Shown here: positions 35,221 to 43,814 of the stretch, piece after piece
Layout of the letters: each line of letters opens with the position of its first letter
Position numbering within the stretch: the stretch's first letter is position 1
Origin: Methanomethylovorans sp041447285
GTDB taxonomy: Archaea > Halobacteriota > Methanosarcinia > Methanosarcinales > Methanosarcinaceae
Reading direction: 5' to 3'
Assembly (NCBI RefSeq): GCF_041447285.1
Contig: NZ_JBGMEB010000010.1
Coordinates: 62,001-126,000 of the forward strand
DNA length: 64,000 bases
Program-made: the position numbers and the translations under genes
Notes under the pieces: generated by a model
What the model was told of the DNA's origin: nothing
Databases searched by the model: none
The model's input: the letters and a program-made list of their open reading frames with translations, nothing else

Positions 35221-37986
35221 TACCTTTTCCCTCAGGAACCTGTGCAGTATTCCACCATTGCGGAAGTATTCCACCTCAATGGAAGAATTAAGCCTGACAA
35301 TTACATTAAAGATTTTTTCTGTTCCATCTTCTTTATGAGCTACTACCTTGAGTTCGCTGGCTGGCTGCAACTTAGAGATGTCCAGCAGATCATAAATTTC
35401 AGTGCCATCCAGACCAAGAGACTTGGCATTTTCACCTTCCTTGAATTGCAGAGGCAGAACTCCCATGCCTATAAGGTTGCTGCGGTGAATGCGTTCGAAT
35501 GATTCAGCAATCACTGCCTGCACTCCCAGAAGTTGTGTGCCCTTGGCAGCCCAGTCACGGGAACTGCCGGTACCGTATTCCTTGCCTGCAATCACTATCA
35601 GAGGAACTTTATCTTTCACATATTTCATGGCAGCATCATAGATGTACATCTCCTGCTTTTCAGGCAGGTGAAGGGTCCATGACCCCACTTTTCCAGGCAC
35701 AAGCTGATTCTTAAGCCTCACATTACCAAAAGTCCCACGCATCATGACTTCGTGATTTCCTCTGCGTGCACCGTATGAATTGAAATGTTTTTCATCCACA
35801 TCATGGCTTTGCAGATATTCACCTGCAGGATAGTGAGCAGGTATGGAGCCTGCTGGTGATATATGATCAGTAGTTATACTGTCACCAAGCATTGCCAGAA
35901 CTCTAGCACCTTTTATATCCTGCTTATCTCCGATGTTGAGAGGGAAATCCTTGAAGAATGGTGGTTCCTGAATGTACGTGGATTCTGGATTCCATTTATA
36001 TTGTGTACCACTGGGTGCATCCAGTTCTCTCCAGAGTTTTGTGCCTTCAAACACATTGGAGTATTCTTTATCGAACATCTCGGGAAGAACATACTTGGAA
36101 ACGTAATCATTGATCTCTTCTCTTCCTGGCCAGATATCTTTTAGATACACTGGCTGCCCGTTAGGATCACATGCAACTGGCTCTTTGGCAAGGTCAATGT
36201 CCACATTACCTGCAAGAGCAAATGCGACTACCAGTATTGGAGAAGCAAGATAATTCGCTTTTACCTGAGCATTGATCCTGCCCTCAAAGTTCCTGTTGCC
36301 GCTAAGCACTGCAGCAACTGTAAGGTCCTTGTTCTTTATCATCTGAGACACTGAATCCTTAAGAGGGCCACTGTTGCCTATGCAGGTGGTACATCCATAT
36401 CCTACATCATGGAATCCCAAGGCTTCAAGATATGGTGTCAATCCGGCAGCTTTAAGGTAATCCGTAACTACCCTTGATCCCGGAGATAAACTGGTCTTTA
36501 CAAAAGGCTTTACTTTCAAGCCTCTTTCTACGGCTTTCTTTGCAAGCAGACCTGCACCCATAAGCACTGCAGGGTTGGATGTGTTAGTACATGATGTGAT
36601 CGATGCGATTACAACAGAACCATGGGCAACAGCAACATCATCTGCAGCACATTTCATCTTGACAAGACCTGAATGGCCAGGGATCTTATCCTTTGCAAGG
36701 GTATAACCACCTTCTTCCAGCCAGCGGTTATAATCCGGGTCTGCTGCAAGTAGCTCTCCGCCTCTTTTCTCCTTGAATGCAGTTTCCATTGCCTTATGGA
36801 ATACTTTTGGCATTTCTGACAGCAGTATGCGGTCCTGAGGTCTTTTTGGACCTGCAAGACATGGCTCTACAGTGCCCATGTCAAGTTCCAGTGTATGTGT
36901 GAATTCAGGCTCAGGGGAGTCATCAGTCACGAATAGTCCCTGCAGCTTCAGGTATTCTCTTACCATATCTACGTGCTTCTTGTCCCTGCCTGTCATAAGC
37001 ATATATTGCATGGTTTTTTCATCGGCAGGGAAGAATCCCATTGTAGCACCATATTCTGGGCCCATGTTCGCCAGAGTCGCCCTTATTGTCAGGTCAAGAG
37101 CCCTCATGCCCGGACCGTAGAATTCTACAAACTTATCTACTACACCGTGTTCTCTTAACATTTGAGTTACAGTGAGCACTAAATCTGTTGCTGTTACACC
37201 GTCCTTCAGATTACCGTATAACCTAAAACCTATTACTTCCGGCACAGCCATATAGTAGGGCTGGTTCAGCATCACAGCCTCTGCTTCTATGCCGCCAACT
37301 CCCCATCCGAGGACTCCAAGCCCATTGATCATGGTGGTATGTGAGTCCGTACCTACAAGTGAATCAGGATATGCAACCTTTCCTTCTGCAGTTTCCCTGA
37401 AATGGACCAGTGGTGCCAGATATTCAAGGTTCACCTGATGGATGATACCTGTTCCGGGAGGAACTACCTTCAGGTTATTGAAAGCTCTCTGAGCCCAGTG
37501 CAGCAGTTCATATCTTTCCTGGTTGCGGTGGAATTCATATTTTTCATTACAATGTATGGCATAAGAAGTTCCATAGTAATCCACCTGTATGGAATGGTCT
37601 ATGACCAGATCCACAGGGACTACGGGATTGATCTCAGCTGGATTTCCACCAAGCCTTTGCATTGCTGATCTTATAGCAGCCAGGTCCACAACTGCTGGAA
37701 CACCTGTAAAGTCCTGAAGTATGACCCTTGAAGGAATAAACGGGATCTCTGACTGTTGTGTCTTTTCCGGACTCCATGCAGCAAGGGTACGGACATCCTT
37801 CTCGGATACAGATTCACTTCCAGCATTTCTCAAAAGGGATTCAAGAAGTATTCTAATTGAATAGGGTAAGAGGGATATATTCCCGATACCCATTTCCTCA
37901 AGTTTGCTCAGACGGTAGATCGTCACTTTTTCATCACAAATATTAACGGTCTCTTTTGCACCGAACGGATTACCTTTTCCGGTCAT
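35209..37986 (-). CDS. acnA: aconitate hydratase (AcnA type)
   Basis: About 925 residues from the ATG at 37984-37986, which follows ATAGGTGACAAT; an ATG six codons earlier lacks such a site. The length and phrases are those of bacterial-type AcnA/IRP: VPAVVDLAAIR, VGTDSHTTMINGLGVLGWGV and the C-terminal swivel domain with ILAMLGDSITTDHISPAG-like text (here VLAMLGDSITTDHISPAGS). Cluster cysteines are in SCTNTSNPAV and CTTCIGNSGPL. It interconverts citrate and isocitrate; in methanogens with a partial Krebs cycle this feeds 2-oxoglutarate and glutamate synthesis. Stands alone, convergent with the nik importer. Confidence 0.95.
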   Translation of the reverse strand: MTGKGNPFGAKETVNICDEKVTIYRLSKLEEMGIGNISLLPYSIRILLESLLRNAGSESVSEKDVRTLAAWSPEKTQQSEIPFIPSRVILQDFTGVPAVVDLAAIRSAMQRLGGNPAEINPVVPVDLVIDHSIQVDYYGTSYAIHCNEKYEFHRNQERYELLHWAQRAFNNLKVVPPGTGIIHQVNLEYLAPLVHFRETAEGKVAYPDSLVGTDSHTTMINGLGVLGWGVGGIEAEAVMLNQPYYMAVPEVIGFRLYGNLKDGVTATDLVLTVTQMLREHGVVDKFVEFYGPGMRALDLTIRATLANMGPEYGATMGFFPADEKTMQYMLMTGRDKKHVDMVREYLKLQGLFVTDDSPEPEFTHTLELDMGTVEPCLAGPKRPQDRILLSEMPKVFHKAMETAFKEKRGGELLAADPDYNRWLEEGGYTLAKDKIPGHSGLVKMKCAADDVAVAHGSVVIASITSCTNTSNPAVLMGAGLLAKKAVERGLKVKPFVKTSLSPGSRVVTDYLKAAGLTPYLEALGFHDVGYGCTTCIGNSGPLKDSVSQMIKNKDLTVAAVLSGNRNFEGRINAQVKANYLASPILVVAFALAGNVDIDLAKEPVACDPNGQPVYLKDIWPGREEINDYVSKYVLPEMFDKEYSNVFEGTKLWRELDAPSGTQYKWNPESTYIQEPPFFKDFPLNIGDKQDIKGARVLAMLGDSITTDHISPAGSIPAHYPAGEYLQSHDVDEKHFNSYGARRGNHEVMMRGTFGNVRLKNQLVPGKVGSWTLHLPEKQEMYIYDAAMKYVKDKVPLIVIAGKEYGTGSSRDWAAKGTQLLGVQAVIAESFERIHRSNLIGMGVLPLQFKEGENAKSLGLDGTEIYDLLDISKLQPASELKVVAHKEDGTEKIFNVIVRLNSSIEVEYFRNGGILHRFLREKVKGN

Positions 37987-38270
37987 ATTGTCACCTATGA
38001 TCATAAAACGTGTAATGAGATTTCAGGCACATGCCTGATGATTGTGTTATCGTAAAGTTGTTCATGACAGTTGCTAGCCAAGTATTCATGTCAGCACTGA
38101 ACATTAACATTGCCAGTTGACAAGGTATCTCAAGGTATTTGTAGACTACCCTTGCTGGGAAACAATGCCAGAATATGGATTTATGTATAATCTACAAATA
38201 AAAACGTTTGCTGCAATAATAGATTTAGGTATTGCCAGCGTTAAGATGGTCTGGCAATCTTGACATAAAA

Positions 38271-38696
38271 TTATCCAACTATTCCCAGATCAAGTAAGAG
38301 GGAAATGATTATCGAAATAACGGAGAATGCAAAAATAATTAGATAATTTATCCTTTCCTTGGAAACCGATAGGCTCCAGATAATGTAATGCAGTCCTTCA
38401 AGGTCCTTTTCAGTTAACTTCTTGCCACTTTCAAGCTTTTCCAAAAGCTTCAGGTCTTCCAGCACTGCTAACCTTCTCTTGGAAACTCGATATCTGTGTG
38501 CAAAAAATACCATATAACCTACTACTCCTAGATAGAACATGGCCTTTCCTAATAGTGGATTGTAATGATCTGCTATGAGTATGAGTCTAAAAGCTAGAGC
38601 TGACATGATCCCCAGCCAGAAATAGACCTTTATTGTGGAGGAACTGAAACCTTGGGGAACATGTATATTACCTTGTGCTGTTGCACTATTCTTCAT
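38271..38696 (-). CDS. small integral membrane protein, unrecognised
   Basis: 141 residues with three likely membrane helices (about 22-41, 51-68 and 117-140). A cytoplasmic basic loop RYRVSKRRLAVLEDLKLLEKLESGK (in part) lies between helices two and three. No family was recognised. The frame has normal codon use and no competing frame, and it ends just before a region with the TRAM and aIF1A genes. Probably a real gene of unknown role. Confidence 0.65.
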   Translation of the reverse strand: MKNSATAQGNIHVPQGFSSSTIKVYFWLGIMSALAFRLILIADHYNPLLGKAMFYLGVVGYMVFFAHRYRVSKRRLAVLEDLKLLEKLESGKKLTEKDLEGLHYIIWSLSVSKERINYLIIFAFSVISIIISLLLDLGIVG

Positions 38697-38819
38697 TTTA
38701 ATCTCCAGTTTTATTTTAAATCAGAAGTCAACTACCTAGTTACTACTATTTAAAATTAATGCAAATTGTATTGCGATATGCTGTACAAAAATACAAAAAA
38801 GAATAGCTCAACCAAAAGA

Positions 38820-38960
38820 ACATGAATGCAGGCTCCTTAAGTAAAAATAAATTCATGTAAAATCAATTGAGACTGAATTGGAATTCAGTTCCTCGAATTG
38901 AATATCAAAAAGATACGATTTTTACATAACCTTAATATTTCTTTTTGATATTCAATTTAT
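38820..38960. repeat. cluster of inverted repeats upstream of the TRAM gene
   Basis: Three hairpin-capable elements lie in 140 bp. CATGAAT (38821) pairs with ATTCATG (38851). ACTGAATT (38872-38879) pairs with AATTCAGT (38882-38889). The 18-bp AATTGAATATCAAAAAGA (38896-38913) pairs exactly with its reverse complement at 38940-38957, 26 nt apart. No gene lies in 38697-39161. It may be a miniature mobile element, a terminator pair or a structured RNA. Confidence 0.6.
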
Positions 38961-39059
38961 AACTATACAGATCTATTTCTAATGTATGTACTAAGATTGG
39001 CATACTGGAAAACTACTAAAATGATAGAAATGCATGGTTTTACTGCTTATCCAGCAAAA

Positions 39060-39069
39060 ATTTATATAT
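39060..39069 (+). promoter_or_regulatory. TATA box of the TRAM gene
   Basis: tttatatatc fits the archaeal TATA consensus. It would start transcription near 39090-39095, leaving a leader of about 70 nt to the ATG at 39162 or about 120 nt to the TTG at 39213. Confidence 0.45.
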
Positions 39070-39212
39070 CTATATTGCATGGATATCCTTGCTTTGAGTG
39101 TGTAACTGTTTTGAGAACATAAGGCTTTTAATGGTATTACTTTGTAACTGCTATTTTCCGTATGCTTCCAGCAAGTGCACCTTCTAGCGTATTTGTAAAG
39201 GAAGTGAAATTG

Positions 39213-39419
39213 TTGTTCAACAAAAATGAATCAACTGCTCCAGTTGATGCTGGAAAGGAATACGAAGTAACCATTGAAGACATTGCAAAAGAAGGCGACG
39301 GAATTGCCAGAGTAAGCGGTTTCGTGATCTTCGTTCCAGGTACATCTGTGGGCGATGAAGTGACTATAAAGGTCACAAAGGTCATGCGCAAGTTCGCATT
39401 TGCTGAAGTTGTAGAGTAA
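39213..39419 (+). CDS. TRAM-domain RNA-binding protein
   Basis: 68 residues from the TTG at 39213, which follows AAGGAAGTGA, a near-perfect match to the archaeal GGAGGTGA site. An in-frame ATG at 39162 has no such site and would add 17 residues without similarity to the family. The domain is YEVTIEDIAKEGDGIARVSG then FVIFVPGTSVGDEVTI, a textbook TRAM beta-barrel. Stand-alone TRAM proteins of methanogens act as cold-induced RNA chaperones (shown in Methanolobus psychrophilus). A strong terminator follows at 39440. Confidence 0.9.
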   Translation: MFNKNESTAPVDAGKEYEVTIEDIAKEGDGIARVSGFVIFVPGTSVGDEVTIKVTKVMRKFAFAEVVE

Positions 39420-39439
39420 TATTAATTAAATCAGATTCT

Positions 39440-39480
39440 AAGGAAGATCAGTTATTATGATTTTCCTTATCTCTTTTTCT
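39440..39480 (+). terminator. terminator of the TRAM gene
   Basis: AAGGAAGATCA (39440-39450) pairs with TGATTTTCCTT (39458-39468) with one G-T wobble and a 7-nt loop, followed by a T-rich tail (TCTCTTTTTCTTTT). Confidence 0.7.
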
Positions 39481-39524
39481 TTTATCAATAAAGGTTAAAA
39501 AAGAATTTAAAAGGTTGCTTCAGA

Positions 39525-39863
39525 TTATTTCAGGAAGCCTTTACGTGAAAGCCAGTCCACCTGTGGTCTTGTGTATTTCCAGATCACATCGGCTTTTGAA
39601 TCCTGTATTTCCCATGGAGTAGCAATGACCAGGTCCCCTTCTTTTACCCACATACTTTTTTTCTTTGATCCTGGGATTCTTCCCATGCGTACAATTCCAT
39701 CCATACATTGCAGTCTTACCCGGTTAGCTCCAAGCAGACTAGCTACTGTAGCAAATACTTCATTATCTCTTTGGCGAGGAGTACGTACTTTTGTGATCTG
39801 GTCCGGACTGGCACTACCGCTTTGTGAGTTTTTCTTTCTATTATTGCTTCTATAATTGGCCAA
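39525..39863 (-). CDS. eif1A: translation initiation factor aIF1A
   Basis: 112 residues. A basic N-terminal tail (NYRSNNRKKNSQ) precedes an OB-fold of the S1/IF1 type: ATVASLLGANRVRLQCMDG, then GRIPGSKKKSMWVKEGDLVI. It is the archaeal homologue of eIF1A/IF1, which binds the ribosomal A site in initiation. The start codon is TTG at 39863, with GGTGG upstream. Convergent with the TRAM gene. Confidence 0.95.
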   Translation of the reverse strand: MANYRSNNRKKNSQSGSASPDQITKVRTPRQRDNEVFATVASLLGANRVRLQCMDGIVRMGRIPGSKKKSMWVKEGDLVIATPWEIQDSKADVIWKYTRPQVDWLSRKGFLK

Positions 39864-40215
39864 ATTAATTCCACCTTTTTTGTATTAATAATCAAATAAC
39901 ACTATAGTCTAAACCTAAAGTAAGAAGGGTTACAGGCCTGTCAAAAATACTTCAAAAACATTGCCTATAATAACTTCTGAGCTTGATCGACTTCAGAACA
40001 AAACCATACATTACATTCAGAAAAAGAAAATCTTCAATGATAATTATACAACTTCACTCTGCTATTATATCTAGCGGACTAAACTATATAACTTGAACGC
40101 ATAACCCGACTGGCAATAGTTAAATAAGTCCTCTTGCTTATGACAGGAAAAGTTATTCTATCGTTGATCAAGATCATTATTTTAAAACAATATATCCATC
40201 AAAGGAGAGATCCTC
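39864..40215. other. intergenic region with the LarA-family promoter
   Basis: About 350 bp between divergent genes. A TATA-like aaactatata lies near 40080-40090, and AAAGGAGAG at 40201-40209 is the ribosome site of the gene that follows. No other structure or gene was seen. Confidence 0.5.
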
Positions 40216-41466
40216 ATTATAGTAAAGATACCTTATGGCCAGGAATATGTTGATCTGGATGTCACTGTTCCTCATGAGATCATTGCTCCGGCAAAGGTCA
40301 AGGCTGGCAATGAGTCCGAAATTATAAAACAGGCTCTTGAAGAACCAATAGGAATGGAATCATTTGCCAGTTATGCAAAAAAAAGCGACAAGTTACTGGT
40401 TCTTGTGAACGATGCTACCAGGCCCACTCCGACATCCAAGGTGCTCAAAGAACTCCACCCTGTTCTGAAGGATCATCCTAACGTAAAATTCCTGATAGCT
40501 ACAGGTGCGCATAGAGGACCTACTGAAGATGAACTGAGGTATATATTTGGCGATTTCCTCGAGGATTTCAGGAACAATATATACGTGCACGATGCACGCA
40601 AAGATGAGGATATGGTATATCTCGGGGAATCTAGCAATGGAACCGAGATGTATCTGAACAGGCTTGTTACTGAGACTAAGAACATCCTGGTAATAGGAAG
40701 CGTTGAACCGCACTATTTTGCAGGTTATACAGGAGGCAGGAAATCCTTCCTTCCGGGCGTAGCTGCATACAGAACCATTGAAATGAACCACATGCATGCT
40801 CTTTCTGATAAAGCAGCACCTTTGGCTCTCGAAGGTAATCCGGTGGCTGAAGATATGGAAGATGCCATGAAGGTGCTGAAAGACCTGCGTGTATTTTCCA
40901 TACAGACTGTCCTTACAGCTGAGCATGGATTATATGCAATGATTGCCGGAGATCTCAAACTATCTTTTGATTTAGCAGTCAAAAGAGCCAATGAGGTTTT
41001 CTGCACACCTTGTAATAAAACAGGAAATATTGTCCTTACTGTAGCTCCATACCCTATGGACATTGATCTGTACCAGTCCCAGAAAGCCTTAGAAAATGGG
41101 AAGCTTGCACTGGAGAACGGTGGTATTATCATACTCGTATCAAAATGCAGGGATGGAGTCGGAGATGATACTTTCCTCAAGCTGCTTTGCTGCGCCCAGA
41201 CTTCAGAAGATGTAATGAAGAAAATAGCTGAAGGCTATAAGCTTGGTTACCATAAAGCTGCGAAGATGGTGCAGATAGGAATGCATGCACAGATGTGGGC
41301 TGTTTCGGACCTTGACACTGATACTTTAAAAATGGCAAGACTTAAGCCTCACACGGACCTACAAGAAACCTTCGATAAGGCAATAGATGCCACCCGCGCC
41401 GCAGGCAAAGAGCCTTATGCTGTTATCCTTCCACAAGGAAGTCTGACAGTGCCTCTGTTAAAATGA
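40216..41466 (+). CDS. larA: LarA-family nickel-pincer-dependent racemase/epimerase, with an ATT start
   Basis: 416 residues if translation starts at ATT 40216, seven bases after AAAGGAGAG. The first ATG (40354) would drop 46 conserved residues; codons from KIPYGQEYVDL onward are family-like, and no ATG, GTG or TTG lies between the upstream stop (40183) and 40354. Counting from ATT, D66, R69, H99, H166, K176 and H192 correspond to D72, R75, H108, H174, K184 and H200 of L. plantarum LarA, so the pincer-bearing Lys and both catalytic His are kept. The family also acts on substrates other than lactate, so the true substrate is open. LarB and LarC are at 5508-7495. Confidence 0.88.
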   Translation: MIVKIPYGQEYVDLDVTVPHEIIAPAKVKAGNESEIIKQALEEPIGMESFASYAKKSDKLLVLVNDATRPTPTSKVLKELHPVLKDHPNVKFLIATGAHRGPTEDELRYIFGDFLEDFRNNIYVHDARKDEDMVYLGESSNGTEMYLNRLVTETKNILVIGSVEPHYFAGYTGGRKSFLPGVAAYRTIEMNHMHALSDKAAPLALEGNPVAEDMEDAMKVLKDLRVFSIQTVLTAEHGLYAMIAGDLKLSFDLAVKRANEVFCTPCNKTGNIVLTVAPYPMDIDLYQSQKALENGKLALENGGIIILVSKCRDGVGDDTFLKLLCCAQTSEDVMKKIAEGYKLGYHKAAKMVQIGMHAQMWAVSDLDTDTLKMARLKPHTDLQETFDKAIDATRAAGKEPYAVILPQGSLTVPLLK

Positions 41467-41860
41467 CGGAACTTGCATGATATCCCACTTATTGAGAAAC
41501 ATGCCAGTTCTTATCGATTTTTACCATTGATTATGTTTCATGTTACTTGAAACAAAGTCCGCATTATTTTTAAAAGAGGATATTTGGAATCCATATTTTT
41601 TAGTACATTTTAAAGTCAATGGAGACCTAGATGTCCAAAATGAACAAAATTCGCTAGTTTTATATATATTGAAAGTACACAAGATTATAGATTGAATAAC
41701 TAGGATCAAATCAAAGTTATATCGATCTATAAAGTCTGCTAATGGCTTTAAATGCTGAATGCAGTATATATACTGCTAAGAGCCTTGTACAGCCTGTTGA
41801 ATTGCCTCAAAATATCATGTGATAGGCAAAATGGTATTTCTCCGATTGGAGGTGAGATGA
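41467..41860. other. intergenic region with a palindromic TATA element
   Basis: About 390 bp without a convincing gene; a 62-codon minus-strand frame (41521-41709) lacks a ribosome site and resembles no family. GCAGTATATATACTGC at about 41760-41775 is a 16-bp perfect palindrome that includes a TATA box and probably drives the small basic gene at 41861. Confidence 0.5.
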
Positions 41861-41956
41861 ATGGCAAAGAAAGAAGAGCAGAAGAAGGGAGCAAAAGCAC
41901 CTGAACCAGCAAAAGGAGCTGCAAAAGCACCTGCTAAAGGCCAGAAAAAGAAATAA
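41861..41956 (+). CDS. 31-residue Lys/Ala-rich basic protein
   Basis: ATG at 41861 is preceded by TTGGAGGTGAGATGA, which contains the full GGAGGTGA ribosome site. The product is 31 residues, with 12 Lys and many Ala and Pro (MAKKEEQKKGAKAPEPAKGA at the start, QKKK at the end). It resembles a free histone-like or ribosomal-protein tail and is likely disordered and nucleic-acid-binding. A promoter-like TATA lies about 90 bp upstream and a terminator-like hairpin lies just after it. It is too short for usual gene callers. Existence is well supported by the signals; function is unknown. Confidence 0.65.
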   Translation: MAKKEEQKKGAKAPEPAKGAAKAPAKGQKKK

Positions 41957-41981
41957 CCAAATTCAATGATCTGGTTTTAAA

Positions 41982-42010
41982 GAGGGGTAAAACCTCCTCA
42001 TTTTGTTTTT
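41982..42010 (+). terminator. terminator after the small basic gene
   Basis: GAGGGGT (41982-41988) can pair with ACCTCCTC (41992-41999) around AAA, allowing one wobble or mismatch, and TTTTGTTTTTT follows. Confidence 0.5.
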
Positions 42011-42026
42011 TATTCATGCAGTTTCT

Positions 42027-42089
42027 CAAGACTACTTTATATACATGAGTTCAGTTATTCTACATATCTGAAGCAATGAAGTAGTCTTG
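42027..42089. promoter_or_regulatory. inverted repeat flanking the DEAD-box helicase core promoter
   Basis: CAAGACTACTT (42027-42037) and AAGTAGTCTTG (42079-42089) are perfect 11-bp complements. Between them lies the TATA-like ctttatatac (about 42034-42043). Transcription would start near 42065-42070 and give a leader of roughly 110 nt. The arrangement fits a looped operator, or DNA structure controlling a cold-responsive gene. Confidence 0.6.
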
Positions 42090-42157
42090 CTTATCTCTAT
42101 ATTATACTGTATTATATAATTTATACAACTATATAGCAGTGCATTTGCATTCGAAAA

Positions 42158-43786
42158 ATGTTACAGGACAAAAGTGAACATATGACTAAATTCAATAATT
42201 TCAAAGCGTTCAATATATCACAGAACATGCTGGATGTTCTGGAAAAAAAAGGCTTTTTCAACCCCACTCCAATACAAGTACGTGTGATCCCTCTTCTTCT
42301 CAAAGGAGAGAAAGACATAATAGGACAGGCACAAACCGGCACAGGAAAGACTGCTGCTTTTGGTATTCCCCTCATTGAAAAACTTACAGGGAACACAGGC
42401 AACATACAGGTTTTAGTCCTGACTCCCACAAGAGAACTGGCACTTCAGGTATCTGAGGAGCTGGAATCTCTCAAAGGAGAAAAAAATCTATCTATAGTGC
42501 CTTTGTACGGCGGCCAGTCAATTAAAGAGCAGCTTAAGACATTAACATCTGGTGCTGACATAATTGTGGGTACTCCGGGAAGGATCATCGACCATCTGAA
42601 AAAAGGAAACATCAAACTGGACTCTATCTCCCATCTTGTGCTTGACGAAGCCGATGAGATGCTCAACATGGGTTTCATAGAAGATGTGAAAGAAATCTTC
42701 AAAAATACAAATGAGAACAAACAAATGCTGCTATTTTCAGCAACTATGCCAACACCTATACTCAAGCTTGCTAAAAAGCACATGCGAAACCACGAATACA
42801 TTTCAGTGTCACAGGAAGACCTCATTGCAGAATTCACTGACCAGGTCTATTATGAGCTTGCAGAGGAACAAAAGTTCGAGACTCTCTGCAGGCTGATCGA
42901 TATAAACGATGGTTTTTATGGACTTATCTTCTGTAATACTAAAAGCGATACTGTTGAGGTCTCACAAAAACTCGGTGAAAGAGGTTATGCAGCTGATGCA
43001 CTGAATGGAGATCTGACTCAGGACCAGAGAGAAAGCATCCTTAAAAAGTTCAGAAGCAAGGGGCTCAACATTCTTGTGGCTACAGATGTAGCGGCACGGG
43101 GGATCGATGTACTGGAACTCACGCATGTGATCAATTATTCCTTACCTCAGGATGCTGAGTCTTATATTCACAGGATAGGCCGTACCGGAAGAGCAGGGAA
43201 ACAAGGTACCGCAATCACTTTCATTACTCCTGCCGATTCAAGGAGGTTTGAATCATTCGTCAGAGCTGCAAATGCTGAGGTCCGGCTGGAGAAAATACCA
43301 TCTCCGAAAGAGATTGTCACTGTGCGCACTAAAAATTTCAAAAAGGATATCGGACAGGTCCTAAAAGCAGGAGAATACACTGATTTCCTGAAATTGGCTA
43401 ACGAACTGCTGGACAAACAACAGTCCATTGCCGTGGTTGCATCTCTCCTTAAATATTATTTCCAGGATACTCTCAAGGAAGAGCATTATCCTGAACTGGA
43501 TGCAGGCAGCTCTAAAAAAGACGATGGCAAAATAAGGCTTTTTGTAGCTATTGGAGATTACGAAGGTATGACTCCTGAAAAAATGCCAGATTTTCTCAGC
43601 AGAGAGTCGGGCATAACTGATCTTGAGCTCGATACCATTGAAGTGTTCTCAAAGTTCTCTTTTGTCACAGTCCCCAAAAAACAGGCTGATCTGTTACTCA
43701 AAAGGTTTGCAGATATGCGCAAAAGAAACCGGCCATTTGTAGAGCTGGCAATGAACAGTAATGTAAGGGAAAACAGAAAGAAATAG
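42158..43786 (+). CDS. deaD: DEAD-box RNA helicase with DbpA-type RNA-binding domain
   Basis: 542 residues by the ATG at 42158; the ATG at 42182 (MTKFNNFKAF) is the likelier start by family alignment. Motifs in order are the Q motif (FFNPTPIQ), AQTGTGKT, PTRELA, DEAD, SAT, then ATDVAARGID and HRIGRTGRAGK. A DbpA-like RNA-binding domain follows (about 440-520, IRLFVAIGDYEGMTPEKMP). The helicase remodels RNA and aids ribosome assembly. In the methanogen Methanococcoides burtonii, deaD is cold-induced and has a long 5' leader; here too the leader is long. An EamA gene follows after 28 bp. Confidence 0.94.
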   Translation: MLQDKSEHMTKFNNFKAFNISQNMLDVLEKKGFFNPTPIQVRVIPLLLKGEKDIIGQAQTGTGKTAAFGIPLIEKLTGNTGNIQVLVLTPTRELALQVSEELESLKGEKNLSIVPLYGGQSIKEQLKTLTSGADIIVGTPGRIIDHLKKGNIKLDSISHLVLDEADEMLNMGFIEDVKEIFKNTNENKQMLLFSATMPTPILKLAKKHMRNHEYISVSQEDLIAEFTDQVYYELAEEQKFETLCRLIDINDGFYGLIFCNTKSDTVEVSQKLGERGYAADALNGDLTQDQRESILKKFRSKGLNILVATDVAARGIDVLELTHVINYSLPQDAESYIHRIGRTGRAGKQGTAITFITPADSRRFESFVRAANAEVRLEKIPSPKEIVTVRTKNFKKDIGQVLKAGEYTDFLKLANELLDKQQSIAVVASLLKYYFQDTLKEEHYPELDAGSSKKDDGKIRLFVAIGDYEGMTPEKMPDFLSRESGITDLELDTIEVFSKFSFVTVPKKQADLLLKRFADMRKRNRPFVELAMNSNVRENRKK

Positions 43787-43814
43787 CCTGCCAACGGCAA
43801 CTCAAATCCCATCT

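Noticed and set aside
39162..39212. ATG at 39162 as the TRAM start
   Set aside because: No ribosome site precedes it, while a near-perfect one precedes TTG 39213 and the extra residues do not look like the family.
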